IMG/VR virus record: IMGVR_UViG_3300033388_001694
Location: 1 to 24,687 of that record
Length of the DNA: 24,687 nucleotides
Source of the DNA: a virus
Reading direction: 5' to 3' (one strand)
Below, one piece after another: positions 8,781 to 16,169 of the stretch (positions are counted from its first letter, which is position 1; each line of letters opens with the position of its first letter). The position numbers and the translations under genes were made by a program. The notes beneath the pieces were generated by a model. That model was not told where the DNA came from and made no database searches. It saw only the letters and a list, made by a program, of their open reading frames with translations.

Positions 8781-9344
8781 TTAAATAGTTGTTGTATTCC
8801 AATTTGCACCTTCTTCACCAACTGTTTCAACAAATTCTTCCCATTGCTCCCATAGAGAGTTATTAAGAACTGTTTCCATAGCAGGAAGATATTGTAGCTT
8901 ACCAGCTAGTCTCTGTTTAGCCACAAAAGCTTCAGTAGCTTGCACTACCTTATCATGATACTTTTTAGTTTTAATTCTGATGAGGTATTTCTTCTCATGT
9001 TTTAAAGCTAATTGACTATCAGGACTCGCAGCTCTAAGGATGCGGTTACCATGTTTCATAGGATAAGCAATATAAAATTCCCAAAAGTTAATTTTATCAG
9101 AACGTACTCCTATAAGTTTACTAACATTAGCTTTACTGACAATGGTATCTTTAAATCTTGTTTTCTTTTTGCTTAGTATATATTTTGTATCTACTAAACT
9201 ATCACGAAGAGACAAAGCTTCTTGAATACCAAATAGTTTTTTTATTCTGTCATGCTGGTTATAATAACACAAGCTTAACAAAACAAACTGATCAGGAGTT
9301 ATACCATTCCTAATCAGTTTATTAACATCAATATCTATTTTCAT
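8781..9344 (-). CDS. Possible replisome organiser / helicase-loader-like protein
   Basis: The longest frame begins with TTG; the first ATG, at 9344, overlaps the TGA of a small upstream gene as ATGA, so I use it (187 aa, MKIDIDVNKLIRNG). The N-terminal half looks like a winged-helix unit (GITPDQFVLLSLCYYNQ, KANVSKLIGVRSDK). The C-terminus, LQYLPAMETVLNNSLWEQW, resembles the 'P-A-T-W-L-N-x-x-x-W' ending of phage O-type and DnaD-like replication proteins that load DnaB. This similarity is weak and from memory. Placement between the SF2 helicase and the DnaB-type helicase fits. An unrelated winged-helix regulator is the alternative. Confidence 0.6.
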   Translation of the reverse strand: MKIDIDVNKLIRNGITPDQFVLLSLCYYNQHDRIKKLFGIQEALSLRDSLVDTKYILSKKKTRFKDTIVSKANVSKLIGVRSDKINFWEFYIAYPMKHGNRILRAASPDSQLALKHEKKYLIRIKTKKYHDKVVQATEAFVAKQRLAGKLQYLPAMETVLNNSLWEQWEEFVETVGEEGANWNTTTI

Positions 9345-9442
9345 GATTTCCAATGTTTATAAAGTATTACAATTGTTAACATCCAAATGGAAAATAACCA
9401 TAATCCATATTTTTCTATAAAATTTATTATTTTATTACGCAT
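9341..9442 (-). CDS. 33-aa single-span membrane peptide (hidden small gene)
   Basis: Reading from ATG at 9442 gives a peptide beginning MRNKIINFIEKYG, then a hydrophobic stretch LWLFSIWMLTIVILY (about residues 14-28) and a basic end KHWKS, stopping at TGA. The start lies inside the last codons of the SF2 helicase gene (16-base overlap) and the stop overlaps the next ATG as ATGA. Those two junctions match the coupling used by the neighbouring genes, and they are why I believe the frame is real. The positively charged ends and single span resemble small phage membrane peptides; function unknown. Confidence 0.55.
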   Translation of the reverse strand: MRNKIINFIEKYGLWLFSIWMLTIVILYKHWKS

Positions 9443-10620
9443 TCTTGATTAATATTAAACATTTGTATAAAACCTTCTAGATTTGTATTTGTAATCAAAG
9501 ATTGTTGTATCCCCAATAATCTCTTATTCATCCATTTTACCTCTTGGGTATCAGGAGTAAACAAGTTGATAATGATAGCATGTTTTCCTTCTTGAAAACG
9601 AACTATTCTTCCTAATTGTTGAATCATAGTTCTTTTAGTAGAGTTACTGCCTGCGATTATACCAACAGAACAATCAGGAACATTAAATCCCTCATTTAAA
9701 GCTTGTACAGAACTTAGGTATCTAACTTTAGTTCTACCATCCTTAAATTTCTTTATTACATCAGTCTGTTCCTTTTTACCCAGCTTACTATGAAAAGTCA
9801 TAGAGATATCTCCAAGTTTTTCTTGAAGAATATCCGCAAACTCCGTAGTTGCACTAAAAATAAGACCATTTCTTCCAGGAAATAAATCAACAATCTCTTT
9901 TACAGCATTTACTTTATTAACATTATTAAGACAGATTTTTCTTCTAGTCCTTAATGCATTATAATAAGCTCCTGCCATCCCTTGACGTTGTTTATCATTA
10001 GACTTAATCCATTCTTGAGCAGTTCGAAATGCTTCTGCTCCTCTTCCTAATTGAGCTGCAAAATGCTTAAAAGAGTTATCTGATTTAGTATATAATAGTC
10101 TATCTTGAGGACTAAGGTCAACAGCGATATTGTAAACTTTATAAGGACAAATCCAAGAATTTTCCAAAGCTTCGCTCACAGTAATCTCATCGATTACATC
10201 AAGATATTCTAATATGATAGCATGAAAACCATCTTCTCTTTCAAGAGTTGCAGTTAAACCCATTATATACTTATAATCTGCTTTCTGAAAAATCTTTCTG
10301 AAAGTATCAGCAGCATACCTATGAATTTCATCTAATATAAGAAAATCTACTTTATGATCGTATTTAATTGCAGTATTAATTACTAATACTCTACCTATTC
10401 TTATTTTATTTTTTATAAGCTCATTCTCCCATTGTTTTTTTAGTTCAATAGTGGGAACAACTACAAGAACAGATTGTATATTGTCCTTTTTAATCATTCC
10501 TCTAATTGCAAGAATAGCTGTATAAGTTTTGCCAAAACCAGTGGGATATTGAGCAATGCCTTCGTAGTCATTTGCTTTCCACTTTCTTAATCCGTCTAAT
10601 TGTCTTGCTGTTCTATCCAT
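9427..10620 (-). CDS. Superfamily 2 DNA helicase (UvsW-like)
   Basis: 397 aa with a full set of SF2 motifs: I, YPTGFGKT (K31); Ia, VVVPTIELKKQW; II, DEIH (D97-H100); III, GLTATLER; IV, GLIFSATTEFADIL; V, SVQALNEGFNVP; VI, QQLGRIVR (R338 and R341). The motif pattern and short length fit the UvsW / XPB-like branch of phage helicases, which remodel forks and recombination intermediates. The N-terminus is minimal (motif I begins at residue 25), so there is no extra DNA-binding domain. It follows a small gene after a 9-base gap and overlaps the hidden small gene at 9341-9442. The helicase class is certain; the UvsW-type role is inferred. Confidence 0.9.
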   Translation of the reverse strand: MDRTARQLDGLRKWKANDYEGIAQYPTGFGKTYTAILAIRGMIKKDNIQSVLVVVPTIELKKQWENELIKNKIRIGRVLVINTAIKYDHKVDFLILDEIHRYAADTFRKIFQKADYKYIMGLTATLEREDGFHAIILEYLDVIDEITVSEALENSWICPYKVYNIAVDLSPQDRLLYTKSDNSFKHFAAQLGRGAEAFRTAQEWIKSNDKQRQGMAGAYYNALRTRRKICLNNVNKVNAVKEIVDLFPGRNGLIFSATTEFADILQEKLGDISMTFHSKLGKKEQTDVIKKFKDGRTKVRYLSSVQALNEGFNVPDCSVGIIAGSNSTKRTMIQQLGRIVRFQEGKHAIIINLFTPDTQEVKWMNKRLLGIQQSLITNTNLEGFIQMFNINQECVIK

Positions 10621-10629
10621 ATTCTATTT

Positions 10630-10872
10630 TTATTCAATTGGTAAATCCATAGCTACCATTTCTATATGGCTTTCTGGAAGTTTGTGTATATCCATTAAGT
10701 GTATCATTTTTCCATTACTCATTTTAGTAAGTGTTGAACACTCATCAACTAATAGAATATCTTCCTCATTATCATCTGGTGTATCGAATACTTGAAAAAA
10801 GTATCCGAGAACATGGTCAAAACCATATGCCACCTCTTTTCCGCTTTCTAATCGTTTGGTGTATCTACTCAT
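10630..10872 (-). CDS. 80-aa hypothetical protein
   Basis: Mixed alpha/beta, acidic, with a basic start (SRYTKRLESGKEVAYGFD) and an acidic middle (DTPDDNEEDILLVDE). There is no membrane segment, signal peptide or cysteine pattern. It lies between the lipoprotein gene at 10897-11112 (25-base gap) and the SF2 helicase (9-base gap). The tightly packed leader has a run of T on the plus strand before ATG, as in other genes here. I do not recognise it. The sequence GYFFQVFDTPDD resembles no catalytic motif I know. Confidence 0.7.
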   Translation of the reverse strand: MSRYTKRLESGKEVAYGFDHVLGYFFQVFDTPDDNEEDILLVDECSTLTKMSNGKMIHLMDIHKLPESHIEMVAMDLPIE

Positions 10873-10896
10873 TTTTTTTAATTTATGATCTACATA

Positions 10897-11112
10897 TCAT
10901 TTTTCTATATTTTTTTTGTTAATATATAAATCTTCTTTTTTAGGTCTAATTATTTCTCCAGGCTCTAGTTTGATATCACTTAGGATTATAAGTACTTCTT
11001 TATTCCTTACTCCTTGTAAATGATAAACATTCTCTTGAACAGGCTGAATAACCTCATAGCGTGGTCTACAACTTATTAGCAATAGACACACAGATACTGT
11101 AATATATTTCAT
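10897..11112 (-). CDS. Small lipoprotein
   Basis: The longest frame begins with GTG inside the polymerase gene; ATG at 11112, 21 bases after the polymerase stop, gives a clean lipoprotein signal MKYITVSVCLLLISC with the lipobox ending at C15, so I use that start. The mature part is about 57 residues (RPRYEVIQPVQENVYHLQG onward), mostly beta with a basic C-terminus (INKKNIEK). It should be exported and lipid-anchored at the inner or outer membrane. Small phage lipoproteins can be outer-membrane spanins or superinfection-exclusion proteins. Nothing in the sequence decides between these, and its place among replication genes argues mildly for exclusion. Confidence 0.72.
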   Translation of the reverse strand: MKYITVSVCLLLISCRPRYEVIQPVQENVYHLQGVRNKEVLIILSDIKLEPGEIIRPKKEDLYINKKNIEK

Positions 11113-11132
11113 AATTTTTAAAATAAAGGGGA

Positions 11133-13142
11133 TTAATGTGCCCATACATTTGTTATGCACGGTTCAGCCCTCAATTTAATAATTTTACAGAATCTATCAC
11201 CTGCTTTTTCCATACATTTTTTAAGGACTTGAGATAATTCCTTCGCTATATCCGTATCACACTCTAAATGCAGCTCATCATGAACTACATTAGGCATAAA
11301 TACCTCAAATAACAAATCATTTTCTATTAAGTACCTAAACATATATATTCCAGCAAGTTTAGTTATATCAGCAGAAGAGCCTTGAATAGGATAATTTAAA
11401 GATATCCTTTCTATCTCTCCCTTCTTCGTAGAATATTCTCGAACTAAAGGCTTTAATTCCTCGTGAAATAATTTACTACCTATTTTTTTTTCTTTATTAT
11501 ACTTTATCCAGAAACCATTAGCATTTATAGATGATTCTAGTTTCTTGTATTCTTCAAAAAAAGGAATAAAGCATTTCCTTTTAGTCATTTCATTAAATTC
11601 TACATATCCATAAGTAAGCGCTTTAGCTTTTTCTCTTCTAAAGTATTGTTCCAATCCAGGAAACGCTTTAAAATATGCTTTATATACCTCTTCTCCTTTG
11701 CTTAGAGGCAATAACAGGTTCTGGGCTATGGTAATGCCCGTTCCGCCATAATTAATGGCAAAACCAGCCCCTTTAGCAATTTGTCTTTTACCCTTATGAT
11801 CAGACTTAATTTTATCTAAAGGAAGATCAGCTAATTCAGGAAATATCTTAGATGCTACAAATGAATGCATATCTCCAAGACCTTTATTATAAAAATTAAG
11901 CAAATCCTTATCTTTAGACTTATTAGCTAGAACAATTTGTTCTTGGCCACTATAATCTGCCACAATAAGAGTTCTATCCTCCTCCTGAGCTGTAAAACAA
12001 CTTCTTGTTCTATCATCAGCAGGAACATTTTGCATATTAGGCTTTTGAGGTATCCCTTTCTTTTTATTTCCCTTTTGACCAGAAGACAATCTACCTGTAT
12101 TCATTATTTGTCTATAGTTAGTGTGAATACGTTGAGTAATAGGATTTATATAACTAAACCAATTTTCCCCATAAGTACTCACCTCTTTCTGATATTCCTT
12201 GTATTTAAGATATATCTTTACTATTTCAAACTTATCTTTCTGAGATCCTAAAACCTTTTTATCTACAGAATCTTTGAATAAACCAGTATTTCTATCCTTT
12301 ATCTGAGTCTTAACTCCTATCTTTTTCATAAAAGGAACTACCTGTTTCTCACTATTCCAGTTTATATTACAGCTTACTCCTTCATCAAAAAGCGTAAGTT
12401 GTCTGTTTATAAATTCAGGATATTTATCCATATTCTCCATAATATGGCCATCCAAAAGATCTTTAATGGATTTCATATTAACCATGTCCTCTTCACACTT
12501 CTTTTTCCACATCTCTGTATCTAGGTACGACCCACTATACTCTATATATGCCAGAACTCTAACATATTTATTATCTAAAGAAACAGTCCTCTCCAGAGCT
12601 TTTCTTTCAATCTGTATTTCCTGTTTACGCTTAATTTCATGAAGATACATTACATCTTCAGCTGCGTATTTTATTACTCTTGTAGATAATCCTTCTTTAT
12701 GAATAACTCCTCTTACAGATTTATCCATATCTTTTTTACAATACTCATAACATACTGCATCCAGAGCTAATCTTCTTCTATGGTCTCCTGTATATAATAT
12801 TCTCTCTACTAGAAAAGTATCATATACTTTAGTGGGCACAATCTCTTGATGGTATAAAAATTGTAAATCGAATTTTGCATTATGCATTATAATCTCCTTA
12901 CTTTCTAGTAATTCTTTATACTTACAAATACAAACTGTCTTACAGTCGACGACATACTGGTTAGTCTCGTCTCCAAACTGAGCAGATATTAATCTCTTTG
13001 TATAAGGATCAAATCCCTCAGTTTCAGTATCAAATGCAACAACATCTAATTTACTCAGATAGTCTATAGATTCCTGAATGGTTGCTAAAGAATATCCAAA
13101 AGGAGTAAAAGCACTACGTTGGTTAGTCACTAAATATATCAT
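11133..13142 (-). CDS. Family A DNA polymerase with 3'-5' exonuclease
   Basis: 669 aa from ATG at 13142, which overlaps the TGA of the upstream gene (ATGA); the frame two codons longer would need TTG. Exonuclease motifs are intact: ExoI FDTETEG (D38, E40), ExoII NAKFD (D92), ExoIII YAAED (Y159, D163). Polymerase motifs: TGRLSS at 349-354; motif A VADYSGQE (D396), where the usual Q-I-E-L-R follow-on is changed; motif B RQIAKGAGFAINYG (R453, K457, F461, Y465); motif C VVHDE (H621-E623). There is no 5' nuclease domain. This is the replicative or main repair polymerase of the phage. A Phe at the motif B position corresponds to the nucleotide-selectivity site of family A enzymes. Confidence 0.95.
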   Translation of the reverse strand: MIYLVTNQRSAFTPFGYSLATIQESIDYLSKLDVVAFDTETEGFDPYTKRLISAQFGDETNQYVVDCKTVCICKYKELLESKEIIMHNAKFDLQFLYHQEIVPTKVYDTFLVERILYTGDHRRRLALDAVCYEYCKKDMDKSVRGVIHKEGLSTRVIKYAAEDVMYLHEIKRKQEIQIERKALERTVSLDNKYVRVLAYIEYSGSYLDTEMWKKKCEEDMVNMKSIKDLLDGHIMENMDKYPEFINRQLTLFDEGVSCNINWNSEKQVVPFMKKIGVKTQIKDRNTGLFKDSVDKKVLGSQKDKFEIVKIYLKYKEYQKEVSTYGENWFSYINPITQRIHTNYRQIMNTGRLSSGQKGNKKKGIPQKPNMQNVPADDRTRSCFTAQEEDRTLIVADYSGQEQIVLANKSKDKDLLNFYNKGLGDMHSFVASKIFPELADLPLDKIKSDHKGKRQIAKGAGFAINYGGTGITIAQNLLLPLSKGEEVYKAYFKAFPGLEQYFRREKAKALTYGYVEFNEMTKRKCFIPFFEEYKKLESSINANGFWIKYNKEKKIGSKLFHEELKPLVREYSTKKGEIERISLNYPIQGSSADITKLAGIYMFRYLIENDLLFEVFMPNVVHDELHLECDTDIAKELSQVLKKCMEKAGDRFCKIIKLRAEPCITNVWAH

Positions 13143-13390
13143 AACCAATTAATATAACTTTGTATAACATCTCCAGGAGTTCTATTTCCTTTACATATCC
13201 ATATACATGATTGTAAGATTACTACAGGTATTACTATTACTAATGCAACAGGTACTGATAGTACTTTAAGCAATCTTGTTTTCCTACTTCCTGAATTTTT
13301 AAATGGACCCAGTGCAGCAATATCGATAGGATCATTAGTAACTGTAAAGCCACTATCTAGTTTTTTTCCTTTTTTAATTTTTTTACCCAT
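13139..13390 (-). CDS. 83-aa single-span membrane protein
   Basis: A basic N-terminal ~40 residues (KKIKKGKKLDSG... GSRKTRLLKV) precede one hydrophobic span, VLSVPVALVIVIPVVILQS (about residues 43-61), then CIWICKGNR and a short tail. By the positive-inside rule the N-terminus is likely cytoplasmic. Its stop overlaps the polymerase start as ATGA, and only 5 bases separate it from the gene upstream. I do not recognise the family. It could anchor replication to the membrane, but that is speculation from position. Confidence 0.72.
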   Translation of the reverse strand: MGKKIKKGKKLDSGFTVTNDPIDIAALGPFKNSGSRKTRLLKVLSVPVALVIVIPVVILQSCIWICKGNRTPGDVIQSYINWL

Positions 13391-13395
13391 AATTT

Positions 13396-13653
13396 CTATT
13401 TATATTTTTCAAAAGGATTAATATTATATTCTACCTCTCTAGAAGCCCTTTCATAATCTTCTATTTGAGACATACATAGACCCTCATAGTGCTGAATGTC
13501 TACTAATTTACAACTTACTTTAAAATTTTCAGTTATTAGCTGTGCCAATTCCTCGTCTGTTTTAGGTTCATAGTCTCTTCTTATAACTTTGATATATAAA
13601 CCCATGTCTTCCATTTTTACAGATGGAAAAACCTTAATTTTTTCTTTTTTCAT
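13396..13653 (-). CDS. 85-aa hypothetical protein, HTH-like middle
   Basis: The first gene of the polymerase operon, downstream of the terminator at 13741-13776. A Lys-rich start (KKEKIKVFPSVKMEDM) is followed by the segment TDEELAQLITENFKVSCKLVDIQHYEGL, whose helix pattern resembles a helix-turn-helix with a recognition-like second helix. The tail is charged (RASREVEYNINPFEKYK). It could be a small regulator of the operon. The HTH reading is by eye and weak. Bases 13654-13740 upstream are AT-rich leader and promoter space where I see no clear TAnnTTTG. Confidence 0.65.
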   Translation of the reverse strand: MKKEKIKVFPSVKMEDMGLYIKVIRRDYEPKTDEELAQLITENFKVSCKLVDIQHYEGLCMSQIEDYERASREVEYNINPFEKYK

Positions 13654-13740
13654 AATCTACATATAAATTTATATAATCTACGTGTTCCCTTTTTCCTTTT
13701 GCCTTTTTCCTCAATACTATACCGCGTGTCGCAAAATTTT

Positions 13741-13776
13741 TTAAAAAAGTAAGAGGACACATATAGCGTCCTCTTA
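13741..13776 (-). terminator. Rho-independent terminator after the 186-aa gene
   Basis: Perfect 9-bp stem: 13750-13758 pairs with 13768-13776 (TAAGAGGAC / GTCCTCTTA), loop 9 nt. On the minus strand it is followed by C and six T's. It separates the 186-aa gene from the polymerase operon. The stem is nearly the same as at 4883-4920. Confidence 0.9.
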
Positions 13777-13798
13777 TTTCTTGAGTTATCTCTAGATA

Positions 13799-14359
13799 TT
13801 ATCCTTCTAAAGCATCAGCAATAGCGTCTTCGCTAGCTGATTGAGAAGAAGCATACTGAGAACTTCTTACAGTATTAGTGTAAAAGAAGTGATCAGCTTC
13901 ACCTGGAACAACAGTAGAGTGTACATAAATGTACTCTCCTTTGTCAGTCAGTATGAAGTCACCTTGAGGACCTGCTTTCTTAGCACGGTCTTCGTAGTTA
14001 GCTACTTCATAATCAGTACCGTTAGTTGTTTCAGTAATCTGAATGCTTAACGATTCTCCATTAAGAGTAGGATTTAACTTATTGATTTCCATTTCGTCTC
14101 CTATTTCTTTTAAAGAAGAGAAATCAAGACCTAACGCTTCAGAAGCATCTTTAGGCTCAACAGCTATCCAAGCATATCTTGGACCACCTGATTGACTAAA
14201 TCTATCATCTGATGCATTTAACACCCCTACAATAGACTGTGGTCTAACGTTAGGGTTTTTGATCTTTTGTGCAAAAGTTAACTGAACTTTTCCACCGTTT
14301 ACTTTTCTAGCAGATACTAATAGCATCTCGCCTTGTTCTAAATTTTCAATTGTTTTCAT
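13799..14359 (-). CDS. 186-aa probably abundant protein of unknown function
   Basis: A single-gene transcription unit: a long leader upstream, a strong terminator directly downstream. The protein is beta-rich and acidic (EQGEMLLVSARKVNGGKVQLTF near the start, FILTDKGEYIYVHSTVVPG later) and ends in an Ser/Ala/Glu tail (SQSASEDAIADALEG). It has no signal peptide, membrane span or cysteines. The isolated unit, with its own terminator of the SSB-gene type, suggests high expression. A nucleic-acid-binding OB or similar fold would fit the look, and the acidic tail would match an SSB, but it lacks the aromatic end. I do not recognise it. Next to the replication operon, a role in DNA metabolism is likely but unproven. 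Confidence 0.75.
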   Translation of the reverse strand: MKTIENLEQGEMLLVSARKVNGGKVQLTFAQKIKNPNVRPQSIVGVLNASDDRFSQSGGPRYAWIAVEPKDASEALGLDFSSLKEIGDEMEINKLNPTLNGESLSIQITETTNGTDYEVANYEDRAKKAGPQGDFILTDKGEYIYVHSTVVPGEADHFFYTNTVRSSQYASSQSASEDAIADALEG

Positions 14360-14538
14360 TTTTGTTATTTTTTAAATGATTATTGATTGTGATATAATTG
14401 CTCTTAAAACAGGACAGATTTATTTCATTGCAATACACAACAAGTCTAATGTCGCATTGTTTTACTCGAGGTAAAGGAATGAGGTAGAAATCTAACACCA
14501 GAGTAAGAGCATTCAACTCTGGTTCCTATAAGAATTTG
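14360..14538 (-). promoter_or_regulatory. Long leader of the 186-aa gene
   Basis: About 180 bases with no gene. On the minus strand it can form several hairpins: CCAGAGT / ACTCTGG (around 14500-14525), TTTAC / GTAAA (around 14463-14477), and an outer AGGAA / TTCCT pair. Immediately before ATG is an A/T-rich leader. No exact TAnnTTTG promoter was found. It is either a structured 5' UTR or a small RNA followed by a promoter; the sequence alone does not decide. Confidence 0.4.
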
Positions 14539-14571
14539 AAAAATGCGAGAGTGCCTAGTCGTCTCTCGCAA
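14539..14571 (-). terminator. Rho-independent terminator after the Cys-rich protein gene
   Basis: Perfect 8-bp stem: 14544-14551 pairs with 14563-14570 (TGCGAGAG / CTCTCGCA), 11-nt loop, followed on the minus strand by five T's. Two further hairpin-forming sites lie between it and the stop at 14624: a perfect 14-bp palindrome at 14604-14617 (GGCTCATATGAGCC) and CACTAT / ATAGTG just below it. Confidence 0.85.
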
Positions 14572-14623
14572 TATTTACACTATAATAGTGAAGGCATGTT
14601 GAGGGCTCATATGAGCCTATTTA

Positions 14624-15292
14624 TTATGGAACGGGGGAAGCATTACATATACTACAAGTTGACCATGGTCCACTATGAATAGTCAAAGTTATTGTAGATA
14701 CTGCACAAGAAGGCTTACCTACTTCCCAACATACTCCTGTATTATCCATAACTACCTGACCTTCAACGGCAGGCACTAATGAAAGATTAGTATCAGTTGA
14801 TAAAGTATCAAAAGGTTCTTGGCACCTTGTTATAAAAGTATTGTCTTTATATATACAACAATCACAAGCCGTTGTACTTGTTGGAGTGTCTCCTGGTCCA
14901 TAAGAGTTAATAACAACTACAGGAGCTGCTCCAGTACCATCTTCTGAATATACTACTTCATAACAAGTACCTCCAACATCTGCAACTGTATGACCCACTG
15001 TTTCTGGATTAGCTGAAAAATTTAAATCTGTATCCGTCTTAATAGTAACACCACCTCCACAAGGAGTTAAATCATAATAAGGAGTAGGAATATCTACTTC
15101 TTCTACTACTTTAACTATAAGAGTAACTCTCTCTTTATCAAGAGGGTCATCGCAGTCATTATCACATACCCCAGGTGTAGCAGACACTACTTCTACTGTT
15201 TTATACTTTATAAGAAATTCATTTAAATCTCTTTCCCAATCATTAGCATTCTGAAGTCTAACAATATATGAAGTAACATCTACTAAGGGCAT
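14624..15292 (-). CDS. Cys-rich protein with two internal repeats, possible virion or adhesin part
   Basis: 222 aa, no signal peptide. Two internal repeats can be aligned: about residues 77-113 (C-G-G-G-V-T-I-K-T-D-T-D-L-N-F-S ... G-G-T-C-Y-E-V) and about 155-192 (C-Q-E-P-F-D-T-L-S-T-D-T-N-L-S-L ... T-G-V-C-W-E-V). Each begins and ends near a Cys, with Gly/Thr-rich beta strands between, as in tail, fiber or adhesin domains. An extra cysteine cluster (CDCCIY) lies between them. The N-terminal ~45 residues are helical (LQNANDWERDLNEFLIKYK). It is the last gene of the lysis-like operon and starts 3 bases after the secreted-protein gene. The structural reading is inference from composition. Confidence 0.7.
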   Translation of the reverse strand: MPLVDVTSYIVRLQNANDWERDLNEFLIKYKTVEVVSATPGVCDNDCDDPLDKERVTLIVKVVEEVDIPTPYYDLTPCGGGVTIKTDTDLNFSANPETVGHTVADVGGTCYEVVYSEDGTGAAPVVVINSYGPGDTPTSTTACDCCIYKDNTFITRCQEPFDTLSTDTNLSLVPAVEGQVVMDNTGVCWEVGKPSCAVSTITLTIHSGPWSTCSICNASPVP

Positions 15293-15295
15293 ATT

Positions 15296-15766
15296 TTAAT
15301 TTATTGATTTAGATAATTTATTGTTTATTAACTCATCAAATTTATCTGTGTTAATAAAGATAGCTTGTTTAGTTATCCAAGGTCCTCCAGGACTCTCTGG
15401 TTCTTTCCAGGTCATATAATAAGCGTCATTATTCTCATTATTATATGCAAATTTAACTTCACAATCGGTTGATATACAATGGTATACTGTCCAATCATGT
15501 CCCTCTCTTCCTTTCCAATGACTTAATGATTCAGTATCAACTATTCTATAGCAATGATTCTCTTCATCATTCATTGCTGACCTACAAATAGCTTTCACTG
15601 TATCACCTTTATATAACATTAAACCTGGTCTTACCCAACCATTTGCATCTTCATCCATATCTGAAGCTTCTTCATTACTAGAATGATAAATGATCAAGTT
15701 ATAATCTAACTGTTGAGCATTAATATTAAATGCTAAAATACAAAATAAAAAAATTACTGTTTTCAT
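15296..15766 (-). CDS. Secreted protein with N-terminal signal peptide
   Basis: The longest frame needs TTG; ATG at 15766 gives the signal peptide MKTVIFLFCILAFNINAQ and is preceded by the AAAACTTCAA leader motif, so I use it (156 aa). Cleavage is expected after Q18, typical of Bacteroidota Sec signals. The mature part is a beta-rich domain with acidic and aromatic residues (NEEASDMDEDANGWVRPG, YKGDTVKAICRSAM) and several Cys (C-R-S, C-Y-R, C-I-S-T-D-C). A run like YKGDTVKAI recalls SH3-type or domain-binding beta sandwiches, but I do not recognise it. It lies downstream of the DUF1287 enzyme and may act in the periplasm during lysis. Confidence 0.75.
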   Translation of the reverse strand: MKTVIFLFCILAFNINAQQLDYNLIIYHSSNEEASDMDEDANGWVRPGLMLYKGDTVKAICRSAMNDEENHCYRIVDTESLSHWKGREGHDWTVYHCISTDCEVKFAYNNENNDAYYMTWKEPESPGGPWITKQAIFINTDKFDELINNKLSKSIN

Positions 15767-15770
15767 AATT

Positions 15771-15778
15771 GAAGTTTT
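15771..15778 (-). promoter_or_regulatory. Leader motif AAAACTTC before the secreted-protein gene
   Basis: Minus strand reads AAAACTTCAATTATG; spacing to ATG is 4 bases. This copy lies inside the stop region of the upstream gene, within an operon, which argues for a translation signal rather than a promoter. Confidence 0.5.
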
Positions 15779-15995
15779 AATTATTATTACTAGCAAAATC
15801 TAGCCTTTCAAGTCTATCTAGTTTTTGCAAAAATTTCTCACGTAACAACGTAGTTCTATAGTAGCTAGGGTATCTTGATTCATACATTTTTATAGCAAAA
15901 AGCATTTCCATTGCTGTCTCATTATCCCTAACGAATCCCATAGAATCTGAAAGCAAATAGTAATCTACATCTGCTTCTGTGAAGTGACCTTCCAT
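15777..15995 (-). CDS. 72-aa hypothetical protein
   Basis: Helical and acidic at first (MEGHFTEADVDYYLL), then Tyr-rich (MYESRYPSYYRTT) and a helical basic/acidic end (REKFLQKLDRLERLDF). There is no signal, span or cysteine. ATG lies 2 bases after the stop of the 55-aa gene upstream, and the downstream secreted-protein gene starts 11 bases later, so it belongs to the same transcript. I do not recognise it. Confidence 0.7.
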   Translation of the reverse strand: MEGHFTEADVDYYLLSDSMGFVRDNETAMEMLFAIKMYESRYPSYYRTTLLREKFLQKLDRLERLDFASNNN

Positions 15996-15997
15996 GA

Positions 15998-16165
15998 CTA
16001 AGTAATCTTTAATTTAGACTCTAATATAGCGATTTCTTTTGAGATTCGCTTTTCGTCCTTACTAGTCAATTTAGTTTTTTTACTAGTGGTTCCAGACTTT
16101 GTCTTCACTCCACTCTCAAGTTGAGCCTGTAATCTTTCCAAGGCTCGTCTTTGTCTCTGCTTCAT
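15998..16165 (-). CDS. 55-aa basic helical protein (hidden small gene)
   Basis: ATG at 16165 opens a frame of 55 codons ending in TAG at 15998-16000. The sequence begins MKQRQRRALERLQAQLESG, passes through a Lys/Ser/Thr linker, and ends in a second charged helix (EKRISKEIAILESKLKIT). It lies 4 bases after the lysin stop, and the next ATG is 2 bases after its stop, so the spacing supports a real gene. Basic helix, linker, leucine-spaced helix could be a small nucleic-acid-binding or adaptor protein. Function unknown. Confidence 0.65.
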   Translation of the reverse strand: MKQRQRRALERLQAQLESGVKTKSGTTSKKTKLTSKDEKRISKEIAILESKLKIT

Positions 16166-16169
16166 AGTT

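Noticed and set aside
11113-11160. Longer GTG start for the small lipoprotein.
   Set aside because: It would place 16 extra residues before a clean lipoprotein signal and overlap the polymerase gene; ATG 11112 gives the expected signal start.
11937-12251. Open frame of 104 codons on the plus strand.
   Set aside because: It lies fully inside the DNA polymerase gene on the other strand and has a low-complexity Ile/Leu/Ser composition typical of antisense frames.
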